DNA from: JBBEBE01 sp040882505
GTDB lineage: Bacteria; Bacteroidota; Rhodothermia; Balneolales; Balneolaceae
Length of the DNA stretch: 15,028 bases
Direction: 5' to 3'
NCBI GenBank assembly: GCA_040882505.1
Contig: JBBEBE010000011.1
Location: 1 to 15,028 of the forward strand
Numbering within the stretch: the stretch's first letter is position 1; every line of letters begins with the position of its first letter. The notes under the pieces are model-generated. The model did no database searches, was not told the DNA's origin, and worked only from the letters and a program-made list of their open reading frames with translations. Shown here in pieces: positions 1 to 6,824 of this stretch. The position numbers and the translations under genes are program-made.

Positions 1-37
1 TAAAAGAACGCATCCATCACTTCCGTGACAGATCCCA

Positions 38-66
38 ATGATAGAAGTTAATGCACCTAAATGCAA
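38..66 (-). promoter_or_regulatory. Weak promoter-like pair facing out of the window
   Basis: On the minus strand TTGCAT (66-61) and TATCAT (43-38) are separated by 17 bases. The second box matches the sigma-70 -10 consensus at five of six positions; the first is poor (three of six). ATG codons with a GGAAG just before them follow at 17-15 and 13-11, close to the edge. This may drive a gene beyond the left end, but such pairs occur by chance and the organism's promoter consensus is unknown. Confidence 0.25.
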
Positions 67-145
67 CCCCTTCCACCACAATACTTCAATTTATTTCTCT
101 TTTTTCGGGACCTAAAAGCCCCGATTCAAGAGCCCACAAATATAC

Positions 146-173
146 GAACTGTTTGATCCAGACCAAACAGTTC
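146..173 (-). terminator. Inverted repeat after rplQ, possible terminator
   Basis: GAACTGTTTG (146-155) and CAAACAGTTC (164-173) form a perfect 10-bp stem with an eight-base loop, 11 bases after the rplQ stop. The stem is A/U-rich in its lower part. On the minus strand the following bases are GTATATTTG, which is only loosely U-rich, so it lacks the clear U tract of an intrinsic terminator. It could instead be a 3' stabilising hairpin or a binding site. The position at the end of the operon favours a transcript-end role. Confidence 0.5.
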
Positions 174-184
174 ATGCATTAAAA

Positions 185-832
185 TTACTCTTCTTCTGAA
201 AGCTTCTCGACAGCCCTTTGGACAGTGACCCGTTCATCTCCATTTGTAAACTCACGTGCCTCTTCCGGCGACATGGACTGCAGTTTTGACTTCACCTCGT
301 CTACGTTGAAATCCGTAGACTTCTCGGCAATATCAGCAGCTGCTTCGTCTCCATCCTTCGCCTCTGCCTCCGGATGTTTCGCATCAGCTTCTGTCGTCGC
401 ATCCGAGCTAGCAACTGATTTCCCGGCACGTCGTGTTCTCTTTTTCTTTCCACCACGCTTCTCAGGCTGAACATCATTGAAATCTACCAACTCAATGACA
501 GCAATATCTGCCGTGTCTCCCTGGCGAAATCCGAGCTTCAATACACGAGTATATCCCCCTGGTCGATCTGCAGCTGCCGGTCCCACTTCTTCGAACAGCT
601 CGGTTACTGCATATTTGTCCTGAAGTCTCGCAAATACCAACCGACGATTGTGCGTGGTATCTGTCTTCGCTCGTGTAATCAGAGGTTCAACAAATCGACG
701 CAGTTCCTTCGCTTTTGGCGTCGTGGTTTTGATACGTCTCTCTTGAATAAGAGCGACGGCCAATGCGCGAAGTGTCGCTTTCCTGTGAGAAGCTGTTCTT
801 CCCAGTTTTCTGCCTTTCACCTTATGTCGCAT
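185..832 (-). CDS. rplQ: Large ribosomal subunit protein L17 with long C-terminal extension
   Basis: L17 binds 23S rRNA near the exit tunnel. Residues 1-118 are the normal domain: MRHKVKGRKLGRTASHRKA, NLATSL-type helix (LRALAVALIQERRIKTTTPKAKELRR), and the end GGYTRVLKLGFRQGDTADIAVIELVD. Typical L17 stops soon after; here about 95 residues follow. The extension has a basic linker (KRGGKKKRTRRAGK, 126-138), an acidic alanine-rich low-complexity stretch (about 143-171) and a final amphipathic module (FNVDEVKSKLQSMSPEEA to VQRAVEKLSEEE, 175-215). Extended L17 is known from Bacteroidota-like bacteria. It is the last gene of the cluster; the function of the tail is unknown. Confidence 0.95.
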   Translation of the reverse strand: MRHKVKGRKLGRTASHRKATLRALAVALIQERRIKTTTPKAKELRRFVEPLITRAKTDTTHNRRLVFARLQDKYAVTELFEEVGPAAADRPGGYTRVLKLGFRQGDTADIAVIELVDFNDVQPEKRGGKKKRTRRAGKSVASSDATTEADAKHPEAEAKDGDEAAADIAEKSTDFNVDEVKSKLQSMSPEEAREFTNGDERVTVQRAVEKLSEEE

Positions 833-846
833 GACTCAATACTCGT

Positions 847-1824
847 TTAGTTATCCAGGTACTTTGACACATCCATGCCAAACTGGAGGTTCTTCTCTTC
901 AATGACTTCAACAAGCTCTGCCAATGATTTTTTACCGAAGTTTCTGAATTTCAGAAGCTCCTGTTCATCTCTGGATACGAGCTCCGCAATTGAATTGATA
1001 TTTGCAGACTTCAAGCAGTTGTATGCTCGAACACTCAAATTCAGATCCTCAATGCTGGTCTTGAGCAGGCTGGTAATACGTTGTTTCTCTGCATCAACCT
1101 CTTCCTCCTCTTTGGCAAACGGCTCCTCGATTTTCTCCGTAATAAACTTCTCGATATGCTCCTTGAGAATTTTTCCGGCAATGGTCAATGCTTCTTTGGC
1201 ATTGATCGACCCATCTGTTTCGACATGCATCGTCAACTTCTCGTAATCCGTCCGTTGTCCAACACGCACATTGTCGATTTCGTAATTCACTTTCTTGATC
1301 GGTGTAAAGATGGCGTCAATCGGCATGAGGTTAACGTCTTCTTCTACATCTTGTGCAAATTCCTCGGACGGAACATATCCGCGCCCTCGTCCGACGTGCA
1401 GTTCAATCTCAAGATCTGCATCATCGGAGAGCGTTGCGATCAGTTGATCCGGATTCAGAACATCATATTCTGCAGTTGCCTCATCAATCTGTGCAGCTGT
1501 CAATGTTCCACTCCCCTTCTGACTCAGTCGAATAATGCCACTACTCTGTTCAACCTGTTTGAAACGGACCTGTTTCAGGTTCAGAATAATTTCGTAAACA
1601 TCTTCTTTGACACCTGCTATACTGGAATACTCATGCTCGACACCGGCAATCTTGACCGCGGTGATCGCTATACCAGGAAGGGACGAAAGTAATACTCGAC
1701 GAAATGAATTTCCGATCGTTGTACCAAACCCACGCTCCAGCGGCTGAAGTACAAATGATCCGACTCTGTCATCCGATTCAGCAACTTCCAGACTTTCGGG
1801 CATTTGTAAATTGTAACTGCTCAT
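847..1824 (-). CDS. rpoA: DNA-directed RNA polymerase subunit alpha
   Basis: The alpha subunit (325 aa) dimerises to start RNA polymerase assembly. The N-terminal domain (about 1-230) shows GFGTTIGNSFRRVLLSSLPG at residues 33-52, the dimer and beta-contact region. After an acidic, flexible linker (EEPFAKEEEEVDAEK) the C-terminal domain (about 252-320) binds UP elements and activators; it keeps the helix-hairpin-helix (FGKKSLAELVEVI) and Arg266 in LNLSVRAYNCLK, the counterpart of the DNA-contacting E. coli Arg265. Full length with no oddities. rpsD ends 24 bases upstream and rplQ starts 14 bases downstream. Confidence 0.98.
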   Translation of the reverse strand: MSSYNLQMPESLEVAESDDRVGSFVLQPLERGFGTTIGNSFRRVLLSSLPGIAITAVKIAGVEHEYSSIAGVKEDVYEIILNLKQVRFKQVEQSSGIIRLSQKGSGTLTAAQIDEATAEYDVLNPDQLIATLSDDADLEIELHVGRGRGYVPSEEFAQDVEEDVNLMPIDAIFTPIKKVNYEIDNVRVGQRTDYEKLTMHVETDGSINAKEALTIAGKILKEHIEKFITEKIEEPFAKEEEEVDAEKQRITSLLKTSIEDLNLSVRAYNCLKSANINSIAELVSRDEQELLKFRNFGKKSLAELVEVIEEKNLQFGMDVSKYLDN

Positions 1825-1848
1825 AGTTATCTCAGTTGGTGAAATGAA

Positions 1849-2454
1849 TTATTTGGAGTAGAGCTCGATAATCAACTGAACGTTGATGTTTTCAGGCACT
1901 TCTTCCAGAGCCGGATAGTTCAGGAATTTTCCAGTCCTGCTCTTTTTGTCAAATTCGAGCCATCCATACTTGCTTACCGTACTTCCCGAGATGGAATCCT
2001 CAATCACCTCAAGGTTGGAAGACTTGGGTCGTATCGATACGACATCACCCGGCTTCATATGATACGACGGGATATCCACGATGTGACCATTCACAACGAT
2101 GTGACCATGGCCAACCAGTTGACGAGCCTGTCGACGAGTTCGTGCGACACCCATTCGGAAGACCGTATTATCCAGGCGAGCTTCAAGAAATTGCATCAAA
2201 AGCTCATCCGTTACACCGGATTTGGCACTCGCTTTCTTGTAAAGATTGCGAAACTGCTTCTCAAGAAGTCCATACGTGTACTTTGTTTTCTGCTTCTCCT
2301 CCAGTTGGATCGCATACTCCGATTTTCTGGAAAATCTGGATCGACCATGCTCTCCAGGTCCGTATGGTTTTCTTTCCAGTGCTTTACTGGCACCAAAAAT
2401 GGGTTCCTTGAAACGTCTCGCCTTCTTCTGTTTGGGTCCTCTGTATCTTGCCAT
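1849..2454 (-). CDS. rpsD: Small ribosomal subunit protein S4, zinc-free form
   Basis: S4 (201 aa) starts 30S assembly by binding the 5' domain of 16S rRNA. The N-terminal region (ARYRGPKQKKARRFKEPIFG) has no cysteine, so the zinc-finger found in some bacterial S4 proteins is absent. The S4 RNA-binding domain is clear at about residues 92-154 (ARLDNTVFRMGVARTRRQARQLVGHGHIVVNG). In E. coli S4 represses the alpha operon; I cannot show the matching RNA pseudoknot here. AAGGA lies about eight bases before the ATG. Confidence 0.97.
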   Translation of the reverse strand: MARYRGPKQKKARRFKEPIFGASKALERKPYGPGEHGRSRFSRKSEYAIQLEEKQKTKYTYGLLEKQFRNLYKKASAKSGVTDELLMQFLEARLDNTVFRMGVARTRRQARQLVGHGHIVVNGHIVDIPSYHMKPGDVVSIRPKSSNLEVIEDSISGSTVSKYGWLEFDKKSRTGKFLNYPALEEVPENINVQLIIELYSK

Positions 2455-2473
2455 CGAATTCTGTCCTTATCGA

Positions 2474-2893
2474 TTAAACTCTTCGTCGTTTTGGTGGGCG
2501 ACATCCATTGTGTGGAATCGGTGTCCGGTCTTTAATTACATTGACATCAAGACCGCTCGTTGAGAGTGCTCGGATCGCTGCCTCACGACCACTACCCGGC
2601 CCCTTTACAAAGACATCGACTCGACGCAGACCCATTTCGTAGGCAGCAGATGCAGCTGTCTCGGCACTTACTTGTGCGGCGTACGGGGTATTCTTTCGAG
2701 ACCCTTTAAAACCCTCTTTTCCAGCAGATGACCAGGAGAGGACATTCCCTCCGGCGTCCGTTATCGTCACAATCACATTATTGAACGTTGCTTTGACAAA
2801 AGCCATCCCGTTCGAATCTGCAATCTGTTTTCTCTTCTTCCGCCGAGCGCTACCCTTGTCTTCTCCGCGTGTTTTTCTCTGTCGTTTAGCCAT
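2474..2893 (-). CDS. rpsK: Small ribosomal subunit protein S11
   Basis: S11 (139 aa) sits on the 30S platform near the Shine-Dalgarno helix. After a basic N-terminal arm (KRQRKTRGEDKGSARRKKRKQ) come AFVKATFNNVIVTITDAGGNVLSWSSAG and the platform-binding VFVKGPGSGREAAIRAL. The C-terminus PIPHNGCRPPKRRRV (residues 125-139) contains the Asn-Gly pair that becomes isoaspartate in E. coli. The basic arm is about ten residues longer than in E. coli. No Shine-Dalgarno sequence is seen before the ATG. Confidence 0.98.
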   Translation of the reverse strand: MAKRQRKTRGEDKGSARRKKRKQIADSNGMAFVKATFNNVIVTITDAGGNVLSWSSAGKEGFKGSRKNTPYAAQVSAETAASAAYEMGLRRVDVFVKGPGSGREAAIRALSTSGLDVNVIKDRTPIPHNGCRPPKRRRV

Positions 2894-2910
2894 GACAATT
2901 CAATCGTTTA

Positions 2911-3291
2911 TTATTTCTTCGGAGCTTTCTTCTTACCGGCGACGGCGCGTCGTTTCCCTTTACGGGTTCTCGCATTGGTCTGTGTCCGTTGACCTCGAAC
3001 AGGTAGTCCACGTCTGTGACGTACACCGCGATAGGTTCCCGTTTCAATCAGACGCCGAATGTTGCCATTGACCTCCGTTCGAAGAGCTCCTTCGACCTTG
3101 TACTCACCATCAATGATTCGTCGAAGCTCACTTACTTGCTCCTCTGTCCAGTCCTCCACCTTGGCGGATCGTTCAATTCCGGCTTGATCCAGGATATCCT
3201 GAGCCGTCTTTTTTCCAATTCCGAAGATGTAGGTGAGACTAATCTCACCTCGTTTGTTTCTGGGAAGGTCTATTCCAGCGATTCTTGCCAT
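2911..3291 (-). CDS. rpsM: Small ribosomal subunit protein S13
   Basis: S13 (126 aa) lies at the top of the 30S head and contacts the 50S subunit and P-site tRNA. It opens MARIAGIDLPRNKRGEISLTYIFGIGKKTAQ, includes the helix-two-turn-helix motif (GIGKKTAQDIL, residues 24-34), and the signature GTYRGVRHRRGLPVRGQRTQTNARTRKG at residues 85-112. The C-terminal tail is lysine-rich (GKKKAPKK), as expected for tRNA contact. It opens the alpha section, 12 bases after rpmJ. Confidence 0.98.
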   Translation of the reverse strand: MARIAGIDLPRNKRGEISLTYIFGIGKKTAQDILDQAGIERSAKVEDWTEEQVSELRRIIDGEYKVEGALRTEVNGNIRRLIETGTYRGVRHRRGLPVRGQRTQTNARTRKGKRRAVAGKKKAPKK

Positions 3292-3303
3292 AGATATATA
3301 CGT

Positions 3304-3420
3304 TTACCCTTGTCGTTGTTTATGTCGAGGGTTCTTCTTGTTGATAACGTAAAGGCGTCCTTTCCGTCTGACAATCTTGTCGTCCGAACTCCTTTTCTTC
3401 ACTGATGATCTGGTCTTCAT
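3304..3420 (-). CDS. rpmJ: Large ribosomal subunit protein L36, zinc-free form
   Basis: A 38-codon frame from ATG at 3420 to TAA at 3304 encodes L36, a tiny 50S protein. It starts MKTRSSVKKRSSDDKIVRRK and continues with GRLYVINKKNPRHKQRQG, whose NPRHKQRQG ending is diagnostic. The zinc-ribbon form needs Cys-Cys-Cys-His; here the three cysteine positions are Ser, Asp and Asn or Lys, and only the histidine of NPRHKQ is kept, so it cannot bind zinc in the usual way. The position between infA and rpsM is standard. A clear GAGGTGA ribosome binding site precedes it. Confidence 0.96.
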   Translation of the reverse strand: MKTRSSVKKRSSDDKIVRRKGRLYVINKKNPRHKQRQG

Positions 3421-3431
3421 GGTGTCACCTC
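3421..3431 (-). promoter_or_regulatory. Ribosome binding site of rpmJ
   Basis: GAGGTGA (3431-3425 on the minus strand) followed by CACC precedes the rpmJ ATG. This strong Shine-Dalgarno match supports the short L36 gene. The site can pair weakly with the bases just upstream (UCAC at 3439-3436). Confidence 0.75.
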
Positions 3432-3453
3432 AAACGTGATTTGACCGTATGTT

Positions 3454-3672
3454 CTACTTGTATCGATACGTGATTCGCCCTTTGGAGAGATCGTAAGGTG
3501 ACATCTCTACCTGTACACGATCTCCTGGAAGAATCTTGATGTAGTACATTCTCATTTTCCCTGACACATGAGCCAGAATCTCATGTCCGTTCTCCAGCTC
3601 TACCCGGAATTGGGCGTTGGGGAGTGCTTCAATGATTTCTCCGTCCTGCTTGATCGGCTCCTGTTTTGCCAT
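3454..3672 (-). CDS. infA: Translation initiation factor IF-1
   Basis: IF-1 (72 aa, exact family length) is a single OB-fold protein that occupies the ribosomal A site during initiation. All landmark segments are present: QDGEIIEALPNAQFRVELENG, the HEILAHVSGKMRMYYIKILPGD core and the end VEMSPYDLSKGRITYRYK. It lies 12 bases after map and 33 bases before rpmJ, the widest gap inside the cluster. Confidence 0.98.
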   Translation of the reverse strand: MAKQEPIKQDGEIIEALPNAQFRVELENGHEILAHVSGKMRMYYIKILPGDRVQVEMSPYDLSKGRITYRYK

Positions 3673-3684
3673 GAAATTGAGTCC

Positions 3685-4479
3685 CTAAACGATTTCGTTT
3701 TTCGTGATCTCGGCAATATAATCAAAAGTACTTAGAATTTCAGCCTCTCCTTCCCGCACAACAATATCGTGTTCAAAGTGTGCAGCCAAACTTCCATCAG
3801 AGGTAACGACTGTCCATCCATCCTTCAATGTTCGAACTTTCCAGCTTCCCAAGGTAACCATCGGTTCCACCGCAAGCGTCATCCCCTCTCTCAATCTGGG
3901 TCCGCGACCAGGACGACCATAGTTTGGAACGGACGGATCTTCATGCAAATTTTTCCCCAGACCGTGCCCGACCAAATCTCTGACGACTCCAAAGCCCTTC
4001 GACTCACAGTGCTCTTGAACAGCGCTGGACAAATCTCCCATCCTGTTCCCGTGAATGGCTTGCTCAATTCCCTTGTAAAGTGACTCGAGCGTCGTTTTCA
4101 ACAATTCCCGGGCTCCTGGCTCACACTCACCCACCATAAACGTATAGGCATGATCACCAAAGTACCCATCCTTCTCTACACCACAATCTACAGAGACAAT
4201 ATCTCCTTCCTTGAGAATTCTTTCACCCGGTATCCCGTGAACAACTTCTTCATTCACCGAAATACACAATGTAGCCGGAAATGGATTGGATTCCCCCCCA
4301 TAACCTTTGAATGCCGGGCGAGCCCCTTGTGATGCAATATACTCTTCCGCGATCCGATCCAATTTTCCAGTAGAGACTCCCGGCTCGATGACACGAGCAA
4401 TCTCTCCCAGTGTTCGCGAAACGACTTGTGCCGCTTCACGCATCTTGTTGATTTCGGGTAGACTCTTCAAATAGATCAT
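3685..4479 (-). CDS. map: Methionine aminopeptidase, type I
   Basis: This enzyme (264 aa) removes the initiator methionine from new proteins whose second residue is small. The five metal ligands of the family are visible: Asp98 (VSVDCG), Asp109 (YFGDHAY), His172 (VGHGLG), Glu205 (LAVEPM) and Glu236 (AHFEHD); the substrate-binding His81 (VVHGIPG) is also kept. There is no N-terminal zinc-finger or SH3-binding extension, so it is the plain bacterial type Ia form. Its place between secY and infA is common in Bacteroidota-like and Gram-positive bacteria. Translation is probably coupled to secY through the one-base overlap. Confidence 0.98.
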   Translation of the reverse strand: MIYLKSLPEINKMREAAQVVSRTLGEIARVIEPGVSTGKLDRIAEEYIASQGARPAFKGYGGESNPFPATLCISVNEEVVHGIPGERILKEGDIVSVDCGVEKDGYFGDHAYTFMVGECEPGARELLKTTLESLYKGIEQAIHGNRMGDLSSAVQEHCESKGFGVVRDLVGHGLGKNLHEDPSVPNYGRPGRGPRLREGMTLAVEPMVTLGSWKVRTLKDGWTVVTSDGSLAAHFEHDIVVREGEAEILSTFDYIAEITKNEIV

Positions 4480-5786
4480 CAGGCTCTTCGCCGCCCCTTG
4501 ATCTTTCCTGTCTTCATGAATCCGTCGTAATGACGCATCATCAAATGACTTTCAATTTGTTGCAACGTATCGATTGCCACACCCACAATAATCAATAGAC
4601 TGGTCCCTCCATAGAACATTGCAAATCCGGGGGTAACACCCATTCGGGCAACGATGGCCGGAAGTATTGCAACAAATGAAAGAAAGATGGATCCAGGAAG
4701 TGTAATTCGAGTCAAAATATTGTCAATAAAGTCCACCGTCTGCTTACCGGGTCGAACACCCGGGATGAACCCACCTTGACGTTTCATCGTGTCTGCCATC
4801 TCTTTCGGGTTCACAGCAATAGCCGTATAGAAAAAGGTGAAAAAGACACAGACAAAGAAGAATACAATGGAATAGGCGACTCCCGTAAAATCACTCGACC
4901 AAGCCGTCATTGCCTGCACGGTTTGGCTTTCGGGAAAGAATGTTCCAAATGTACTGGGAATAAACATAATGGACTGTGCAAAGATGATTGGCATCACTCC
5001 GGCGGCATTGATTCTGAGAGGAAGATACTGAGTTGTTCCTCCATATACTTTTCGTCCAACCACACGCTTCGCATATTGAACAGGGATCTTTCGAGTCCCT
5101 TGCACCAATAGAATACAGGCCGTAATCACCAGGATCAGTGCAGCCAATTCAATCAACAGAATAATTGCATTCGGGGTTGTATTGATCTCGTTGATGAAAT
5201 TGGTTGGCAGGGCTGCAATAATCCCGATCATGATAAGTAGTGAAATACCGTTTCCAATCCCACGATCCGTAATACGTTCCCCCAACCACATTACAAATGT
5301 TGTACCAGCCGTGAGCACAACGATGGATGTCAAAATAAATGCCGTATTGCTTACAACGATGGCTTGGGGTGTTGTCGATATCAGATTAATCGCAAAACCA
5401 ATTGCCTGTACAGCCGTAATACCAACGGTTCCGTATCGTGTAAGACGATTGATCTTTCGACGTCCCTCTTCTCCCTCTCTCTGTAACTTCTGAAAATAAG
5501 GGACCGTCGCACCCATCAACTGAATAATAATCGCTGCCGTGATGTAGGGCATAATCCCTAGAGCAAAGACTCCGGCTCGAGAAAATGCCCCTCCGACAAA
5601 CATATCCAGGAGTCCCAATATACTGGAAGCGTCTCCAGTTCCCACGGCCAGTTGAGATGCATCTACACCCGGCATGGTGATAAAGGTTCCGATCCTGTAT
5701 ACCATCAAGACTCCCACAACGTATAGAATACGATCACGGAGATCTTGAATCTTGAAGATGTTCCTGAAATTATCTAATACGCTCAT
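4479..5786 (-). CDS. secY: Preprotein translocase subunit SecY
   Basis: SecY (435 aa) forms the protein-conducting channel of the inner membrane with SecE and SecG. Ten membrane segments are expected and hydrophobic stretches fit, for example about residues 17-37, 72-92, 145-168, 180-194, 206-228, 263-283, 303-325, 365-380 and 390-406. The first signature is near 80-100 (PYITAAIIIQLMGATVPYF) and the second near 168-190 (LGERITDRGIGNGISLLI). The cytoplasmic loop KRQGGFIPGVRPGKQT (335-350) and the tail end HLMMRHYDGFMK are typical. AAGGA lies seven bases before the ATG. The TGA stop overlaps the map ATG by one base (TGATG). Confidence 0.98.
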   Translation of the reverse strand: MSVLDNFRNIFKIQDLRDRILYVVGVLMVYRIGTFITMPGVDASQLAVGTGDASSILGLLDMFVGGAFSRAGVFALGIMPYITAAIIIQLMGATVPYFQKLQREGEEGRRKINRLTRYGTVGITAVQAIGFAINLISTTPQAIVVSNTAFILTSIVVLTAGTTFVMWLGERITDRGIGNGISLLIMIGIIAALPTNFINEINTTPNAIILLIELAALILVITACILLVQGTRKIPVQYAKRVVGRKVYGGTTQYLPLRINAAGVMPIIFAQSIMFIPSTFGTFFPESQTVQAMTAWSSDFTGVAYSIVFFFVCVFFTFFYTAIAVNPKEMADTMKRQGGFIPGVRPGKQTVDFIDNILTRITLPGSIFLSFVAILPAIVARMGVTPGFAMFYGGTSLLIIVGVAIDTLQQIESHLMMRHYDGFMKTGKIKGRRRA

Positions 5787-5810
5787 CGAAGATCCTTCAA
5801 TTCAGAATGC

Positions 5811-6263
5811 TTATTGGATTTCTGCGATTGTTCCACCAGCTGCCTCGATTTTCTCCTTGGCAGACGAGCTGAATGCGTGAGCTTCAATACTCACTTTGCT
5901 GGTGATTTCACCCTCGCCGAGGATCTTGACCAGTTGTTGATCGTCTACAAGTCCTTCACGAATGAGATCCTGAATCGTGATGGTTTCCTGAAGTCGACCG
6001 GCTCCAATAAACTCCTCTATTGTCGCCACATTCAATGCCTGGTACTCTTTACGAAATCGGTTCTTGAAACCGAATTTCGGAATGCGTCGCTGCAAAGGCA
6101 TCTGACCACCCTCGAACCAAGCTTTCAATTTGCTTCCACTTCGAGATTTTTGGCCATTATGACCTCGTCCGGATTGTTCTCCTCGTCCGGATCCTTGTCC
6201 CCGTCCTACCCGTTTTCGATTTCGTTGACTCGAAGACGGTGCTTTCAGTTCATGCAAGTTCAT
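5811..6263 (-). CDS. rplO: Large ribosomal subunit protein L15
   Basis: L15 (150 aa) is a late-assembly 50S protein. It has the conserved MNLHELKAP start, the glycine- and arginine-rich segment (RVGRGQGSGRGEQSGRG), then FEGGQMPLQRRIPKFGF and the C-terminal globular part (VSIEAHAFSSSAKEKIEAAGG). The open frame reaches back to 6344, but that would add 27 unconserved residues and overlap rpsE by 62 bases. The ATG at 6263 matches the family start and has a good ribosome binding site, so I chose it. secY follows after 24 bases. Confidence 0.97.
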   Translation of the reverse strand: MNLHELKAPSSSQRNRKRVGRGQGSGRGEQSGRGHNGQKSRSGSKLKAWFEGGQMPLQRRIPKFGFKNRFRKEYQALNVATIEEFIGAGRLQETITIQDLIREGLVDDQQLVKILGEGEITSKVSIEAHAFSSSAKEKIEAAGGTIAEIQ

Positions 6264-6276
6264 ATCTCTTCCTCTT
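6264..6276 (-). promoter_or_regulatory. Ribosome binding site deciding the rplO start
   Basis: On the minus strand, AAGAGGA (6276-6270) precedes the ATG at 6263 with a six-base spacer. It lies in the 19-base gap after the rpsE stop and supports the MNLHELKAP start of L15 over the upstream in-frame ATG inside rpsE. Confidence 0.7.
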
Positions 6277-6282
6277 CTGTTT

Positions 6283-6807
6283 CTATCCTTCGAAAACTTT
6301 CTTGATGCTGACACCACGGCGTTGAGCAACTTCTGCCGGATCACTCAATTGTTTGAGAGCCGCAAAGGCTGCTTTCACCATATTGTGTGGGTTCGAGGAA
6401 CCAATTGATTTTGAGAGGATATTCTCAACTCCGGATACGTCCAAAAGTGCCTTGACAGCGCCCCCTGCAATGACTCCAGTACCTCTGGATGCTGGGCGAA
6501 GAACCACTTTTCCTGCACCGGCTTTCCCGGTGACACTGTGGTGAATACTGCCTGCAGGTGTGACAGGGATTCGAATCAGATTCTTCTTGGCATCATCGAA
6601 CCCTTTCTGGATGGCATCTGCGACTTCGTTCGCTTTCCCGAGTCCATGACCAACGACTCCTTCTCCATTCCCTACAACGACAATGGCATTGAAACCGAAG
6701 CGACGTCCACCTTTCACCACCTTGGAAACTCGGTTGATGTGAACCAACTTCTCTTCCAGGTTCAAATTGGCTGCCGGGATATTGTGTTTTCTTCTAATCT
6801 TGGGCAT
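6283..6807 (-). CDS. rpsE: Small ribosomal subunit protein S5
   Basis: S5 (174 aa) helps to form the mRNA entry tunnel and influences decoding accuracy. The double-stranded RNA-binding-like N-terminal domain carries the signature at about residues 26-58 (RVSKVVKGGRRFGF, then NAIVVVGNGEGVVGHGLGKA). The spectinomycin-related loop (KVVKGGRRF) looks wild type. The C-terminal domain follows, with AGAGKVVLRPASRGTGVIAGG. The TAG stop is only 19 bases from the rplO start, and the rpmD gene usually found here is missing. Confidence 0.98.
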   Translation of the reverse strand: MPKIRRKHNIPAANLNLEEKLVHINRVSKVVKGGRRFGFNAIVVVGNGEGVVGHGLGKANEVADAIQKGFDDAKKNLIRIPVTPAGSIHHSVTGKAGAGKVVLRPASRGTGVIAGGAVKALLDVSGVENILSKSIGSSNPHNMVKAAFAALKQLSDPAEVAQRRGVSIKKVFEG

Positions 6808-6824
6808 AGTCGTTCCGTTCGATA

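Larger units (their letters stand above)
1..184. other. Gene-free stretch downstream of rplQ
   Basis: This 184-base stretch holds no supported complete gene. It contains the 10-bp inverted repeat at 146-173, a shorter imperfect hairpin at 105-124 (TCGGG paired with CCCGA) and the weak promoter-like pair at 38-66. It probably separates the ribosomal cluster from the next transcription unit. Confidence 0.6.

Noticed and set aside
105..124. Short hairpin TCGGG...CCCGA as an intrinsic terminator
   Set aside because: The stem is only 5 bp with a 10-base loop, and the bases that follow on the minus strand are A rather than U.
1081..1692. Plus-strand open frame of 203 codons opposite rpoA
   Set aside because: It is antisense to a certain rpoA and its protein has no family resemblance; I treat it as a shadow of rpoA codon use.
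3292..3453. Region between rpsM and infA as a regulatory gap
   Set aside because: It is filled by the 38-codon rpmJ gene (3304-3420), so only 12 and 33 bases remain on either side.
4476..4481. secY/map overlap as a frameshift or fusion
   Set aside because: Both proteins are complete with family-typical ends; TGATG is an ordinary stop-start overlap.
6264..6344. Upstream extension of rplO giving a 177-residue protein
   Set aside because: It would overlap rpsE by 62 bases and add unconserved residues; the ATG at 6263 matches the family start and has its own ribosome binding site.
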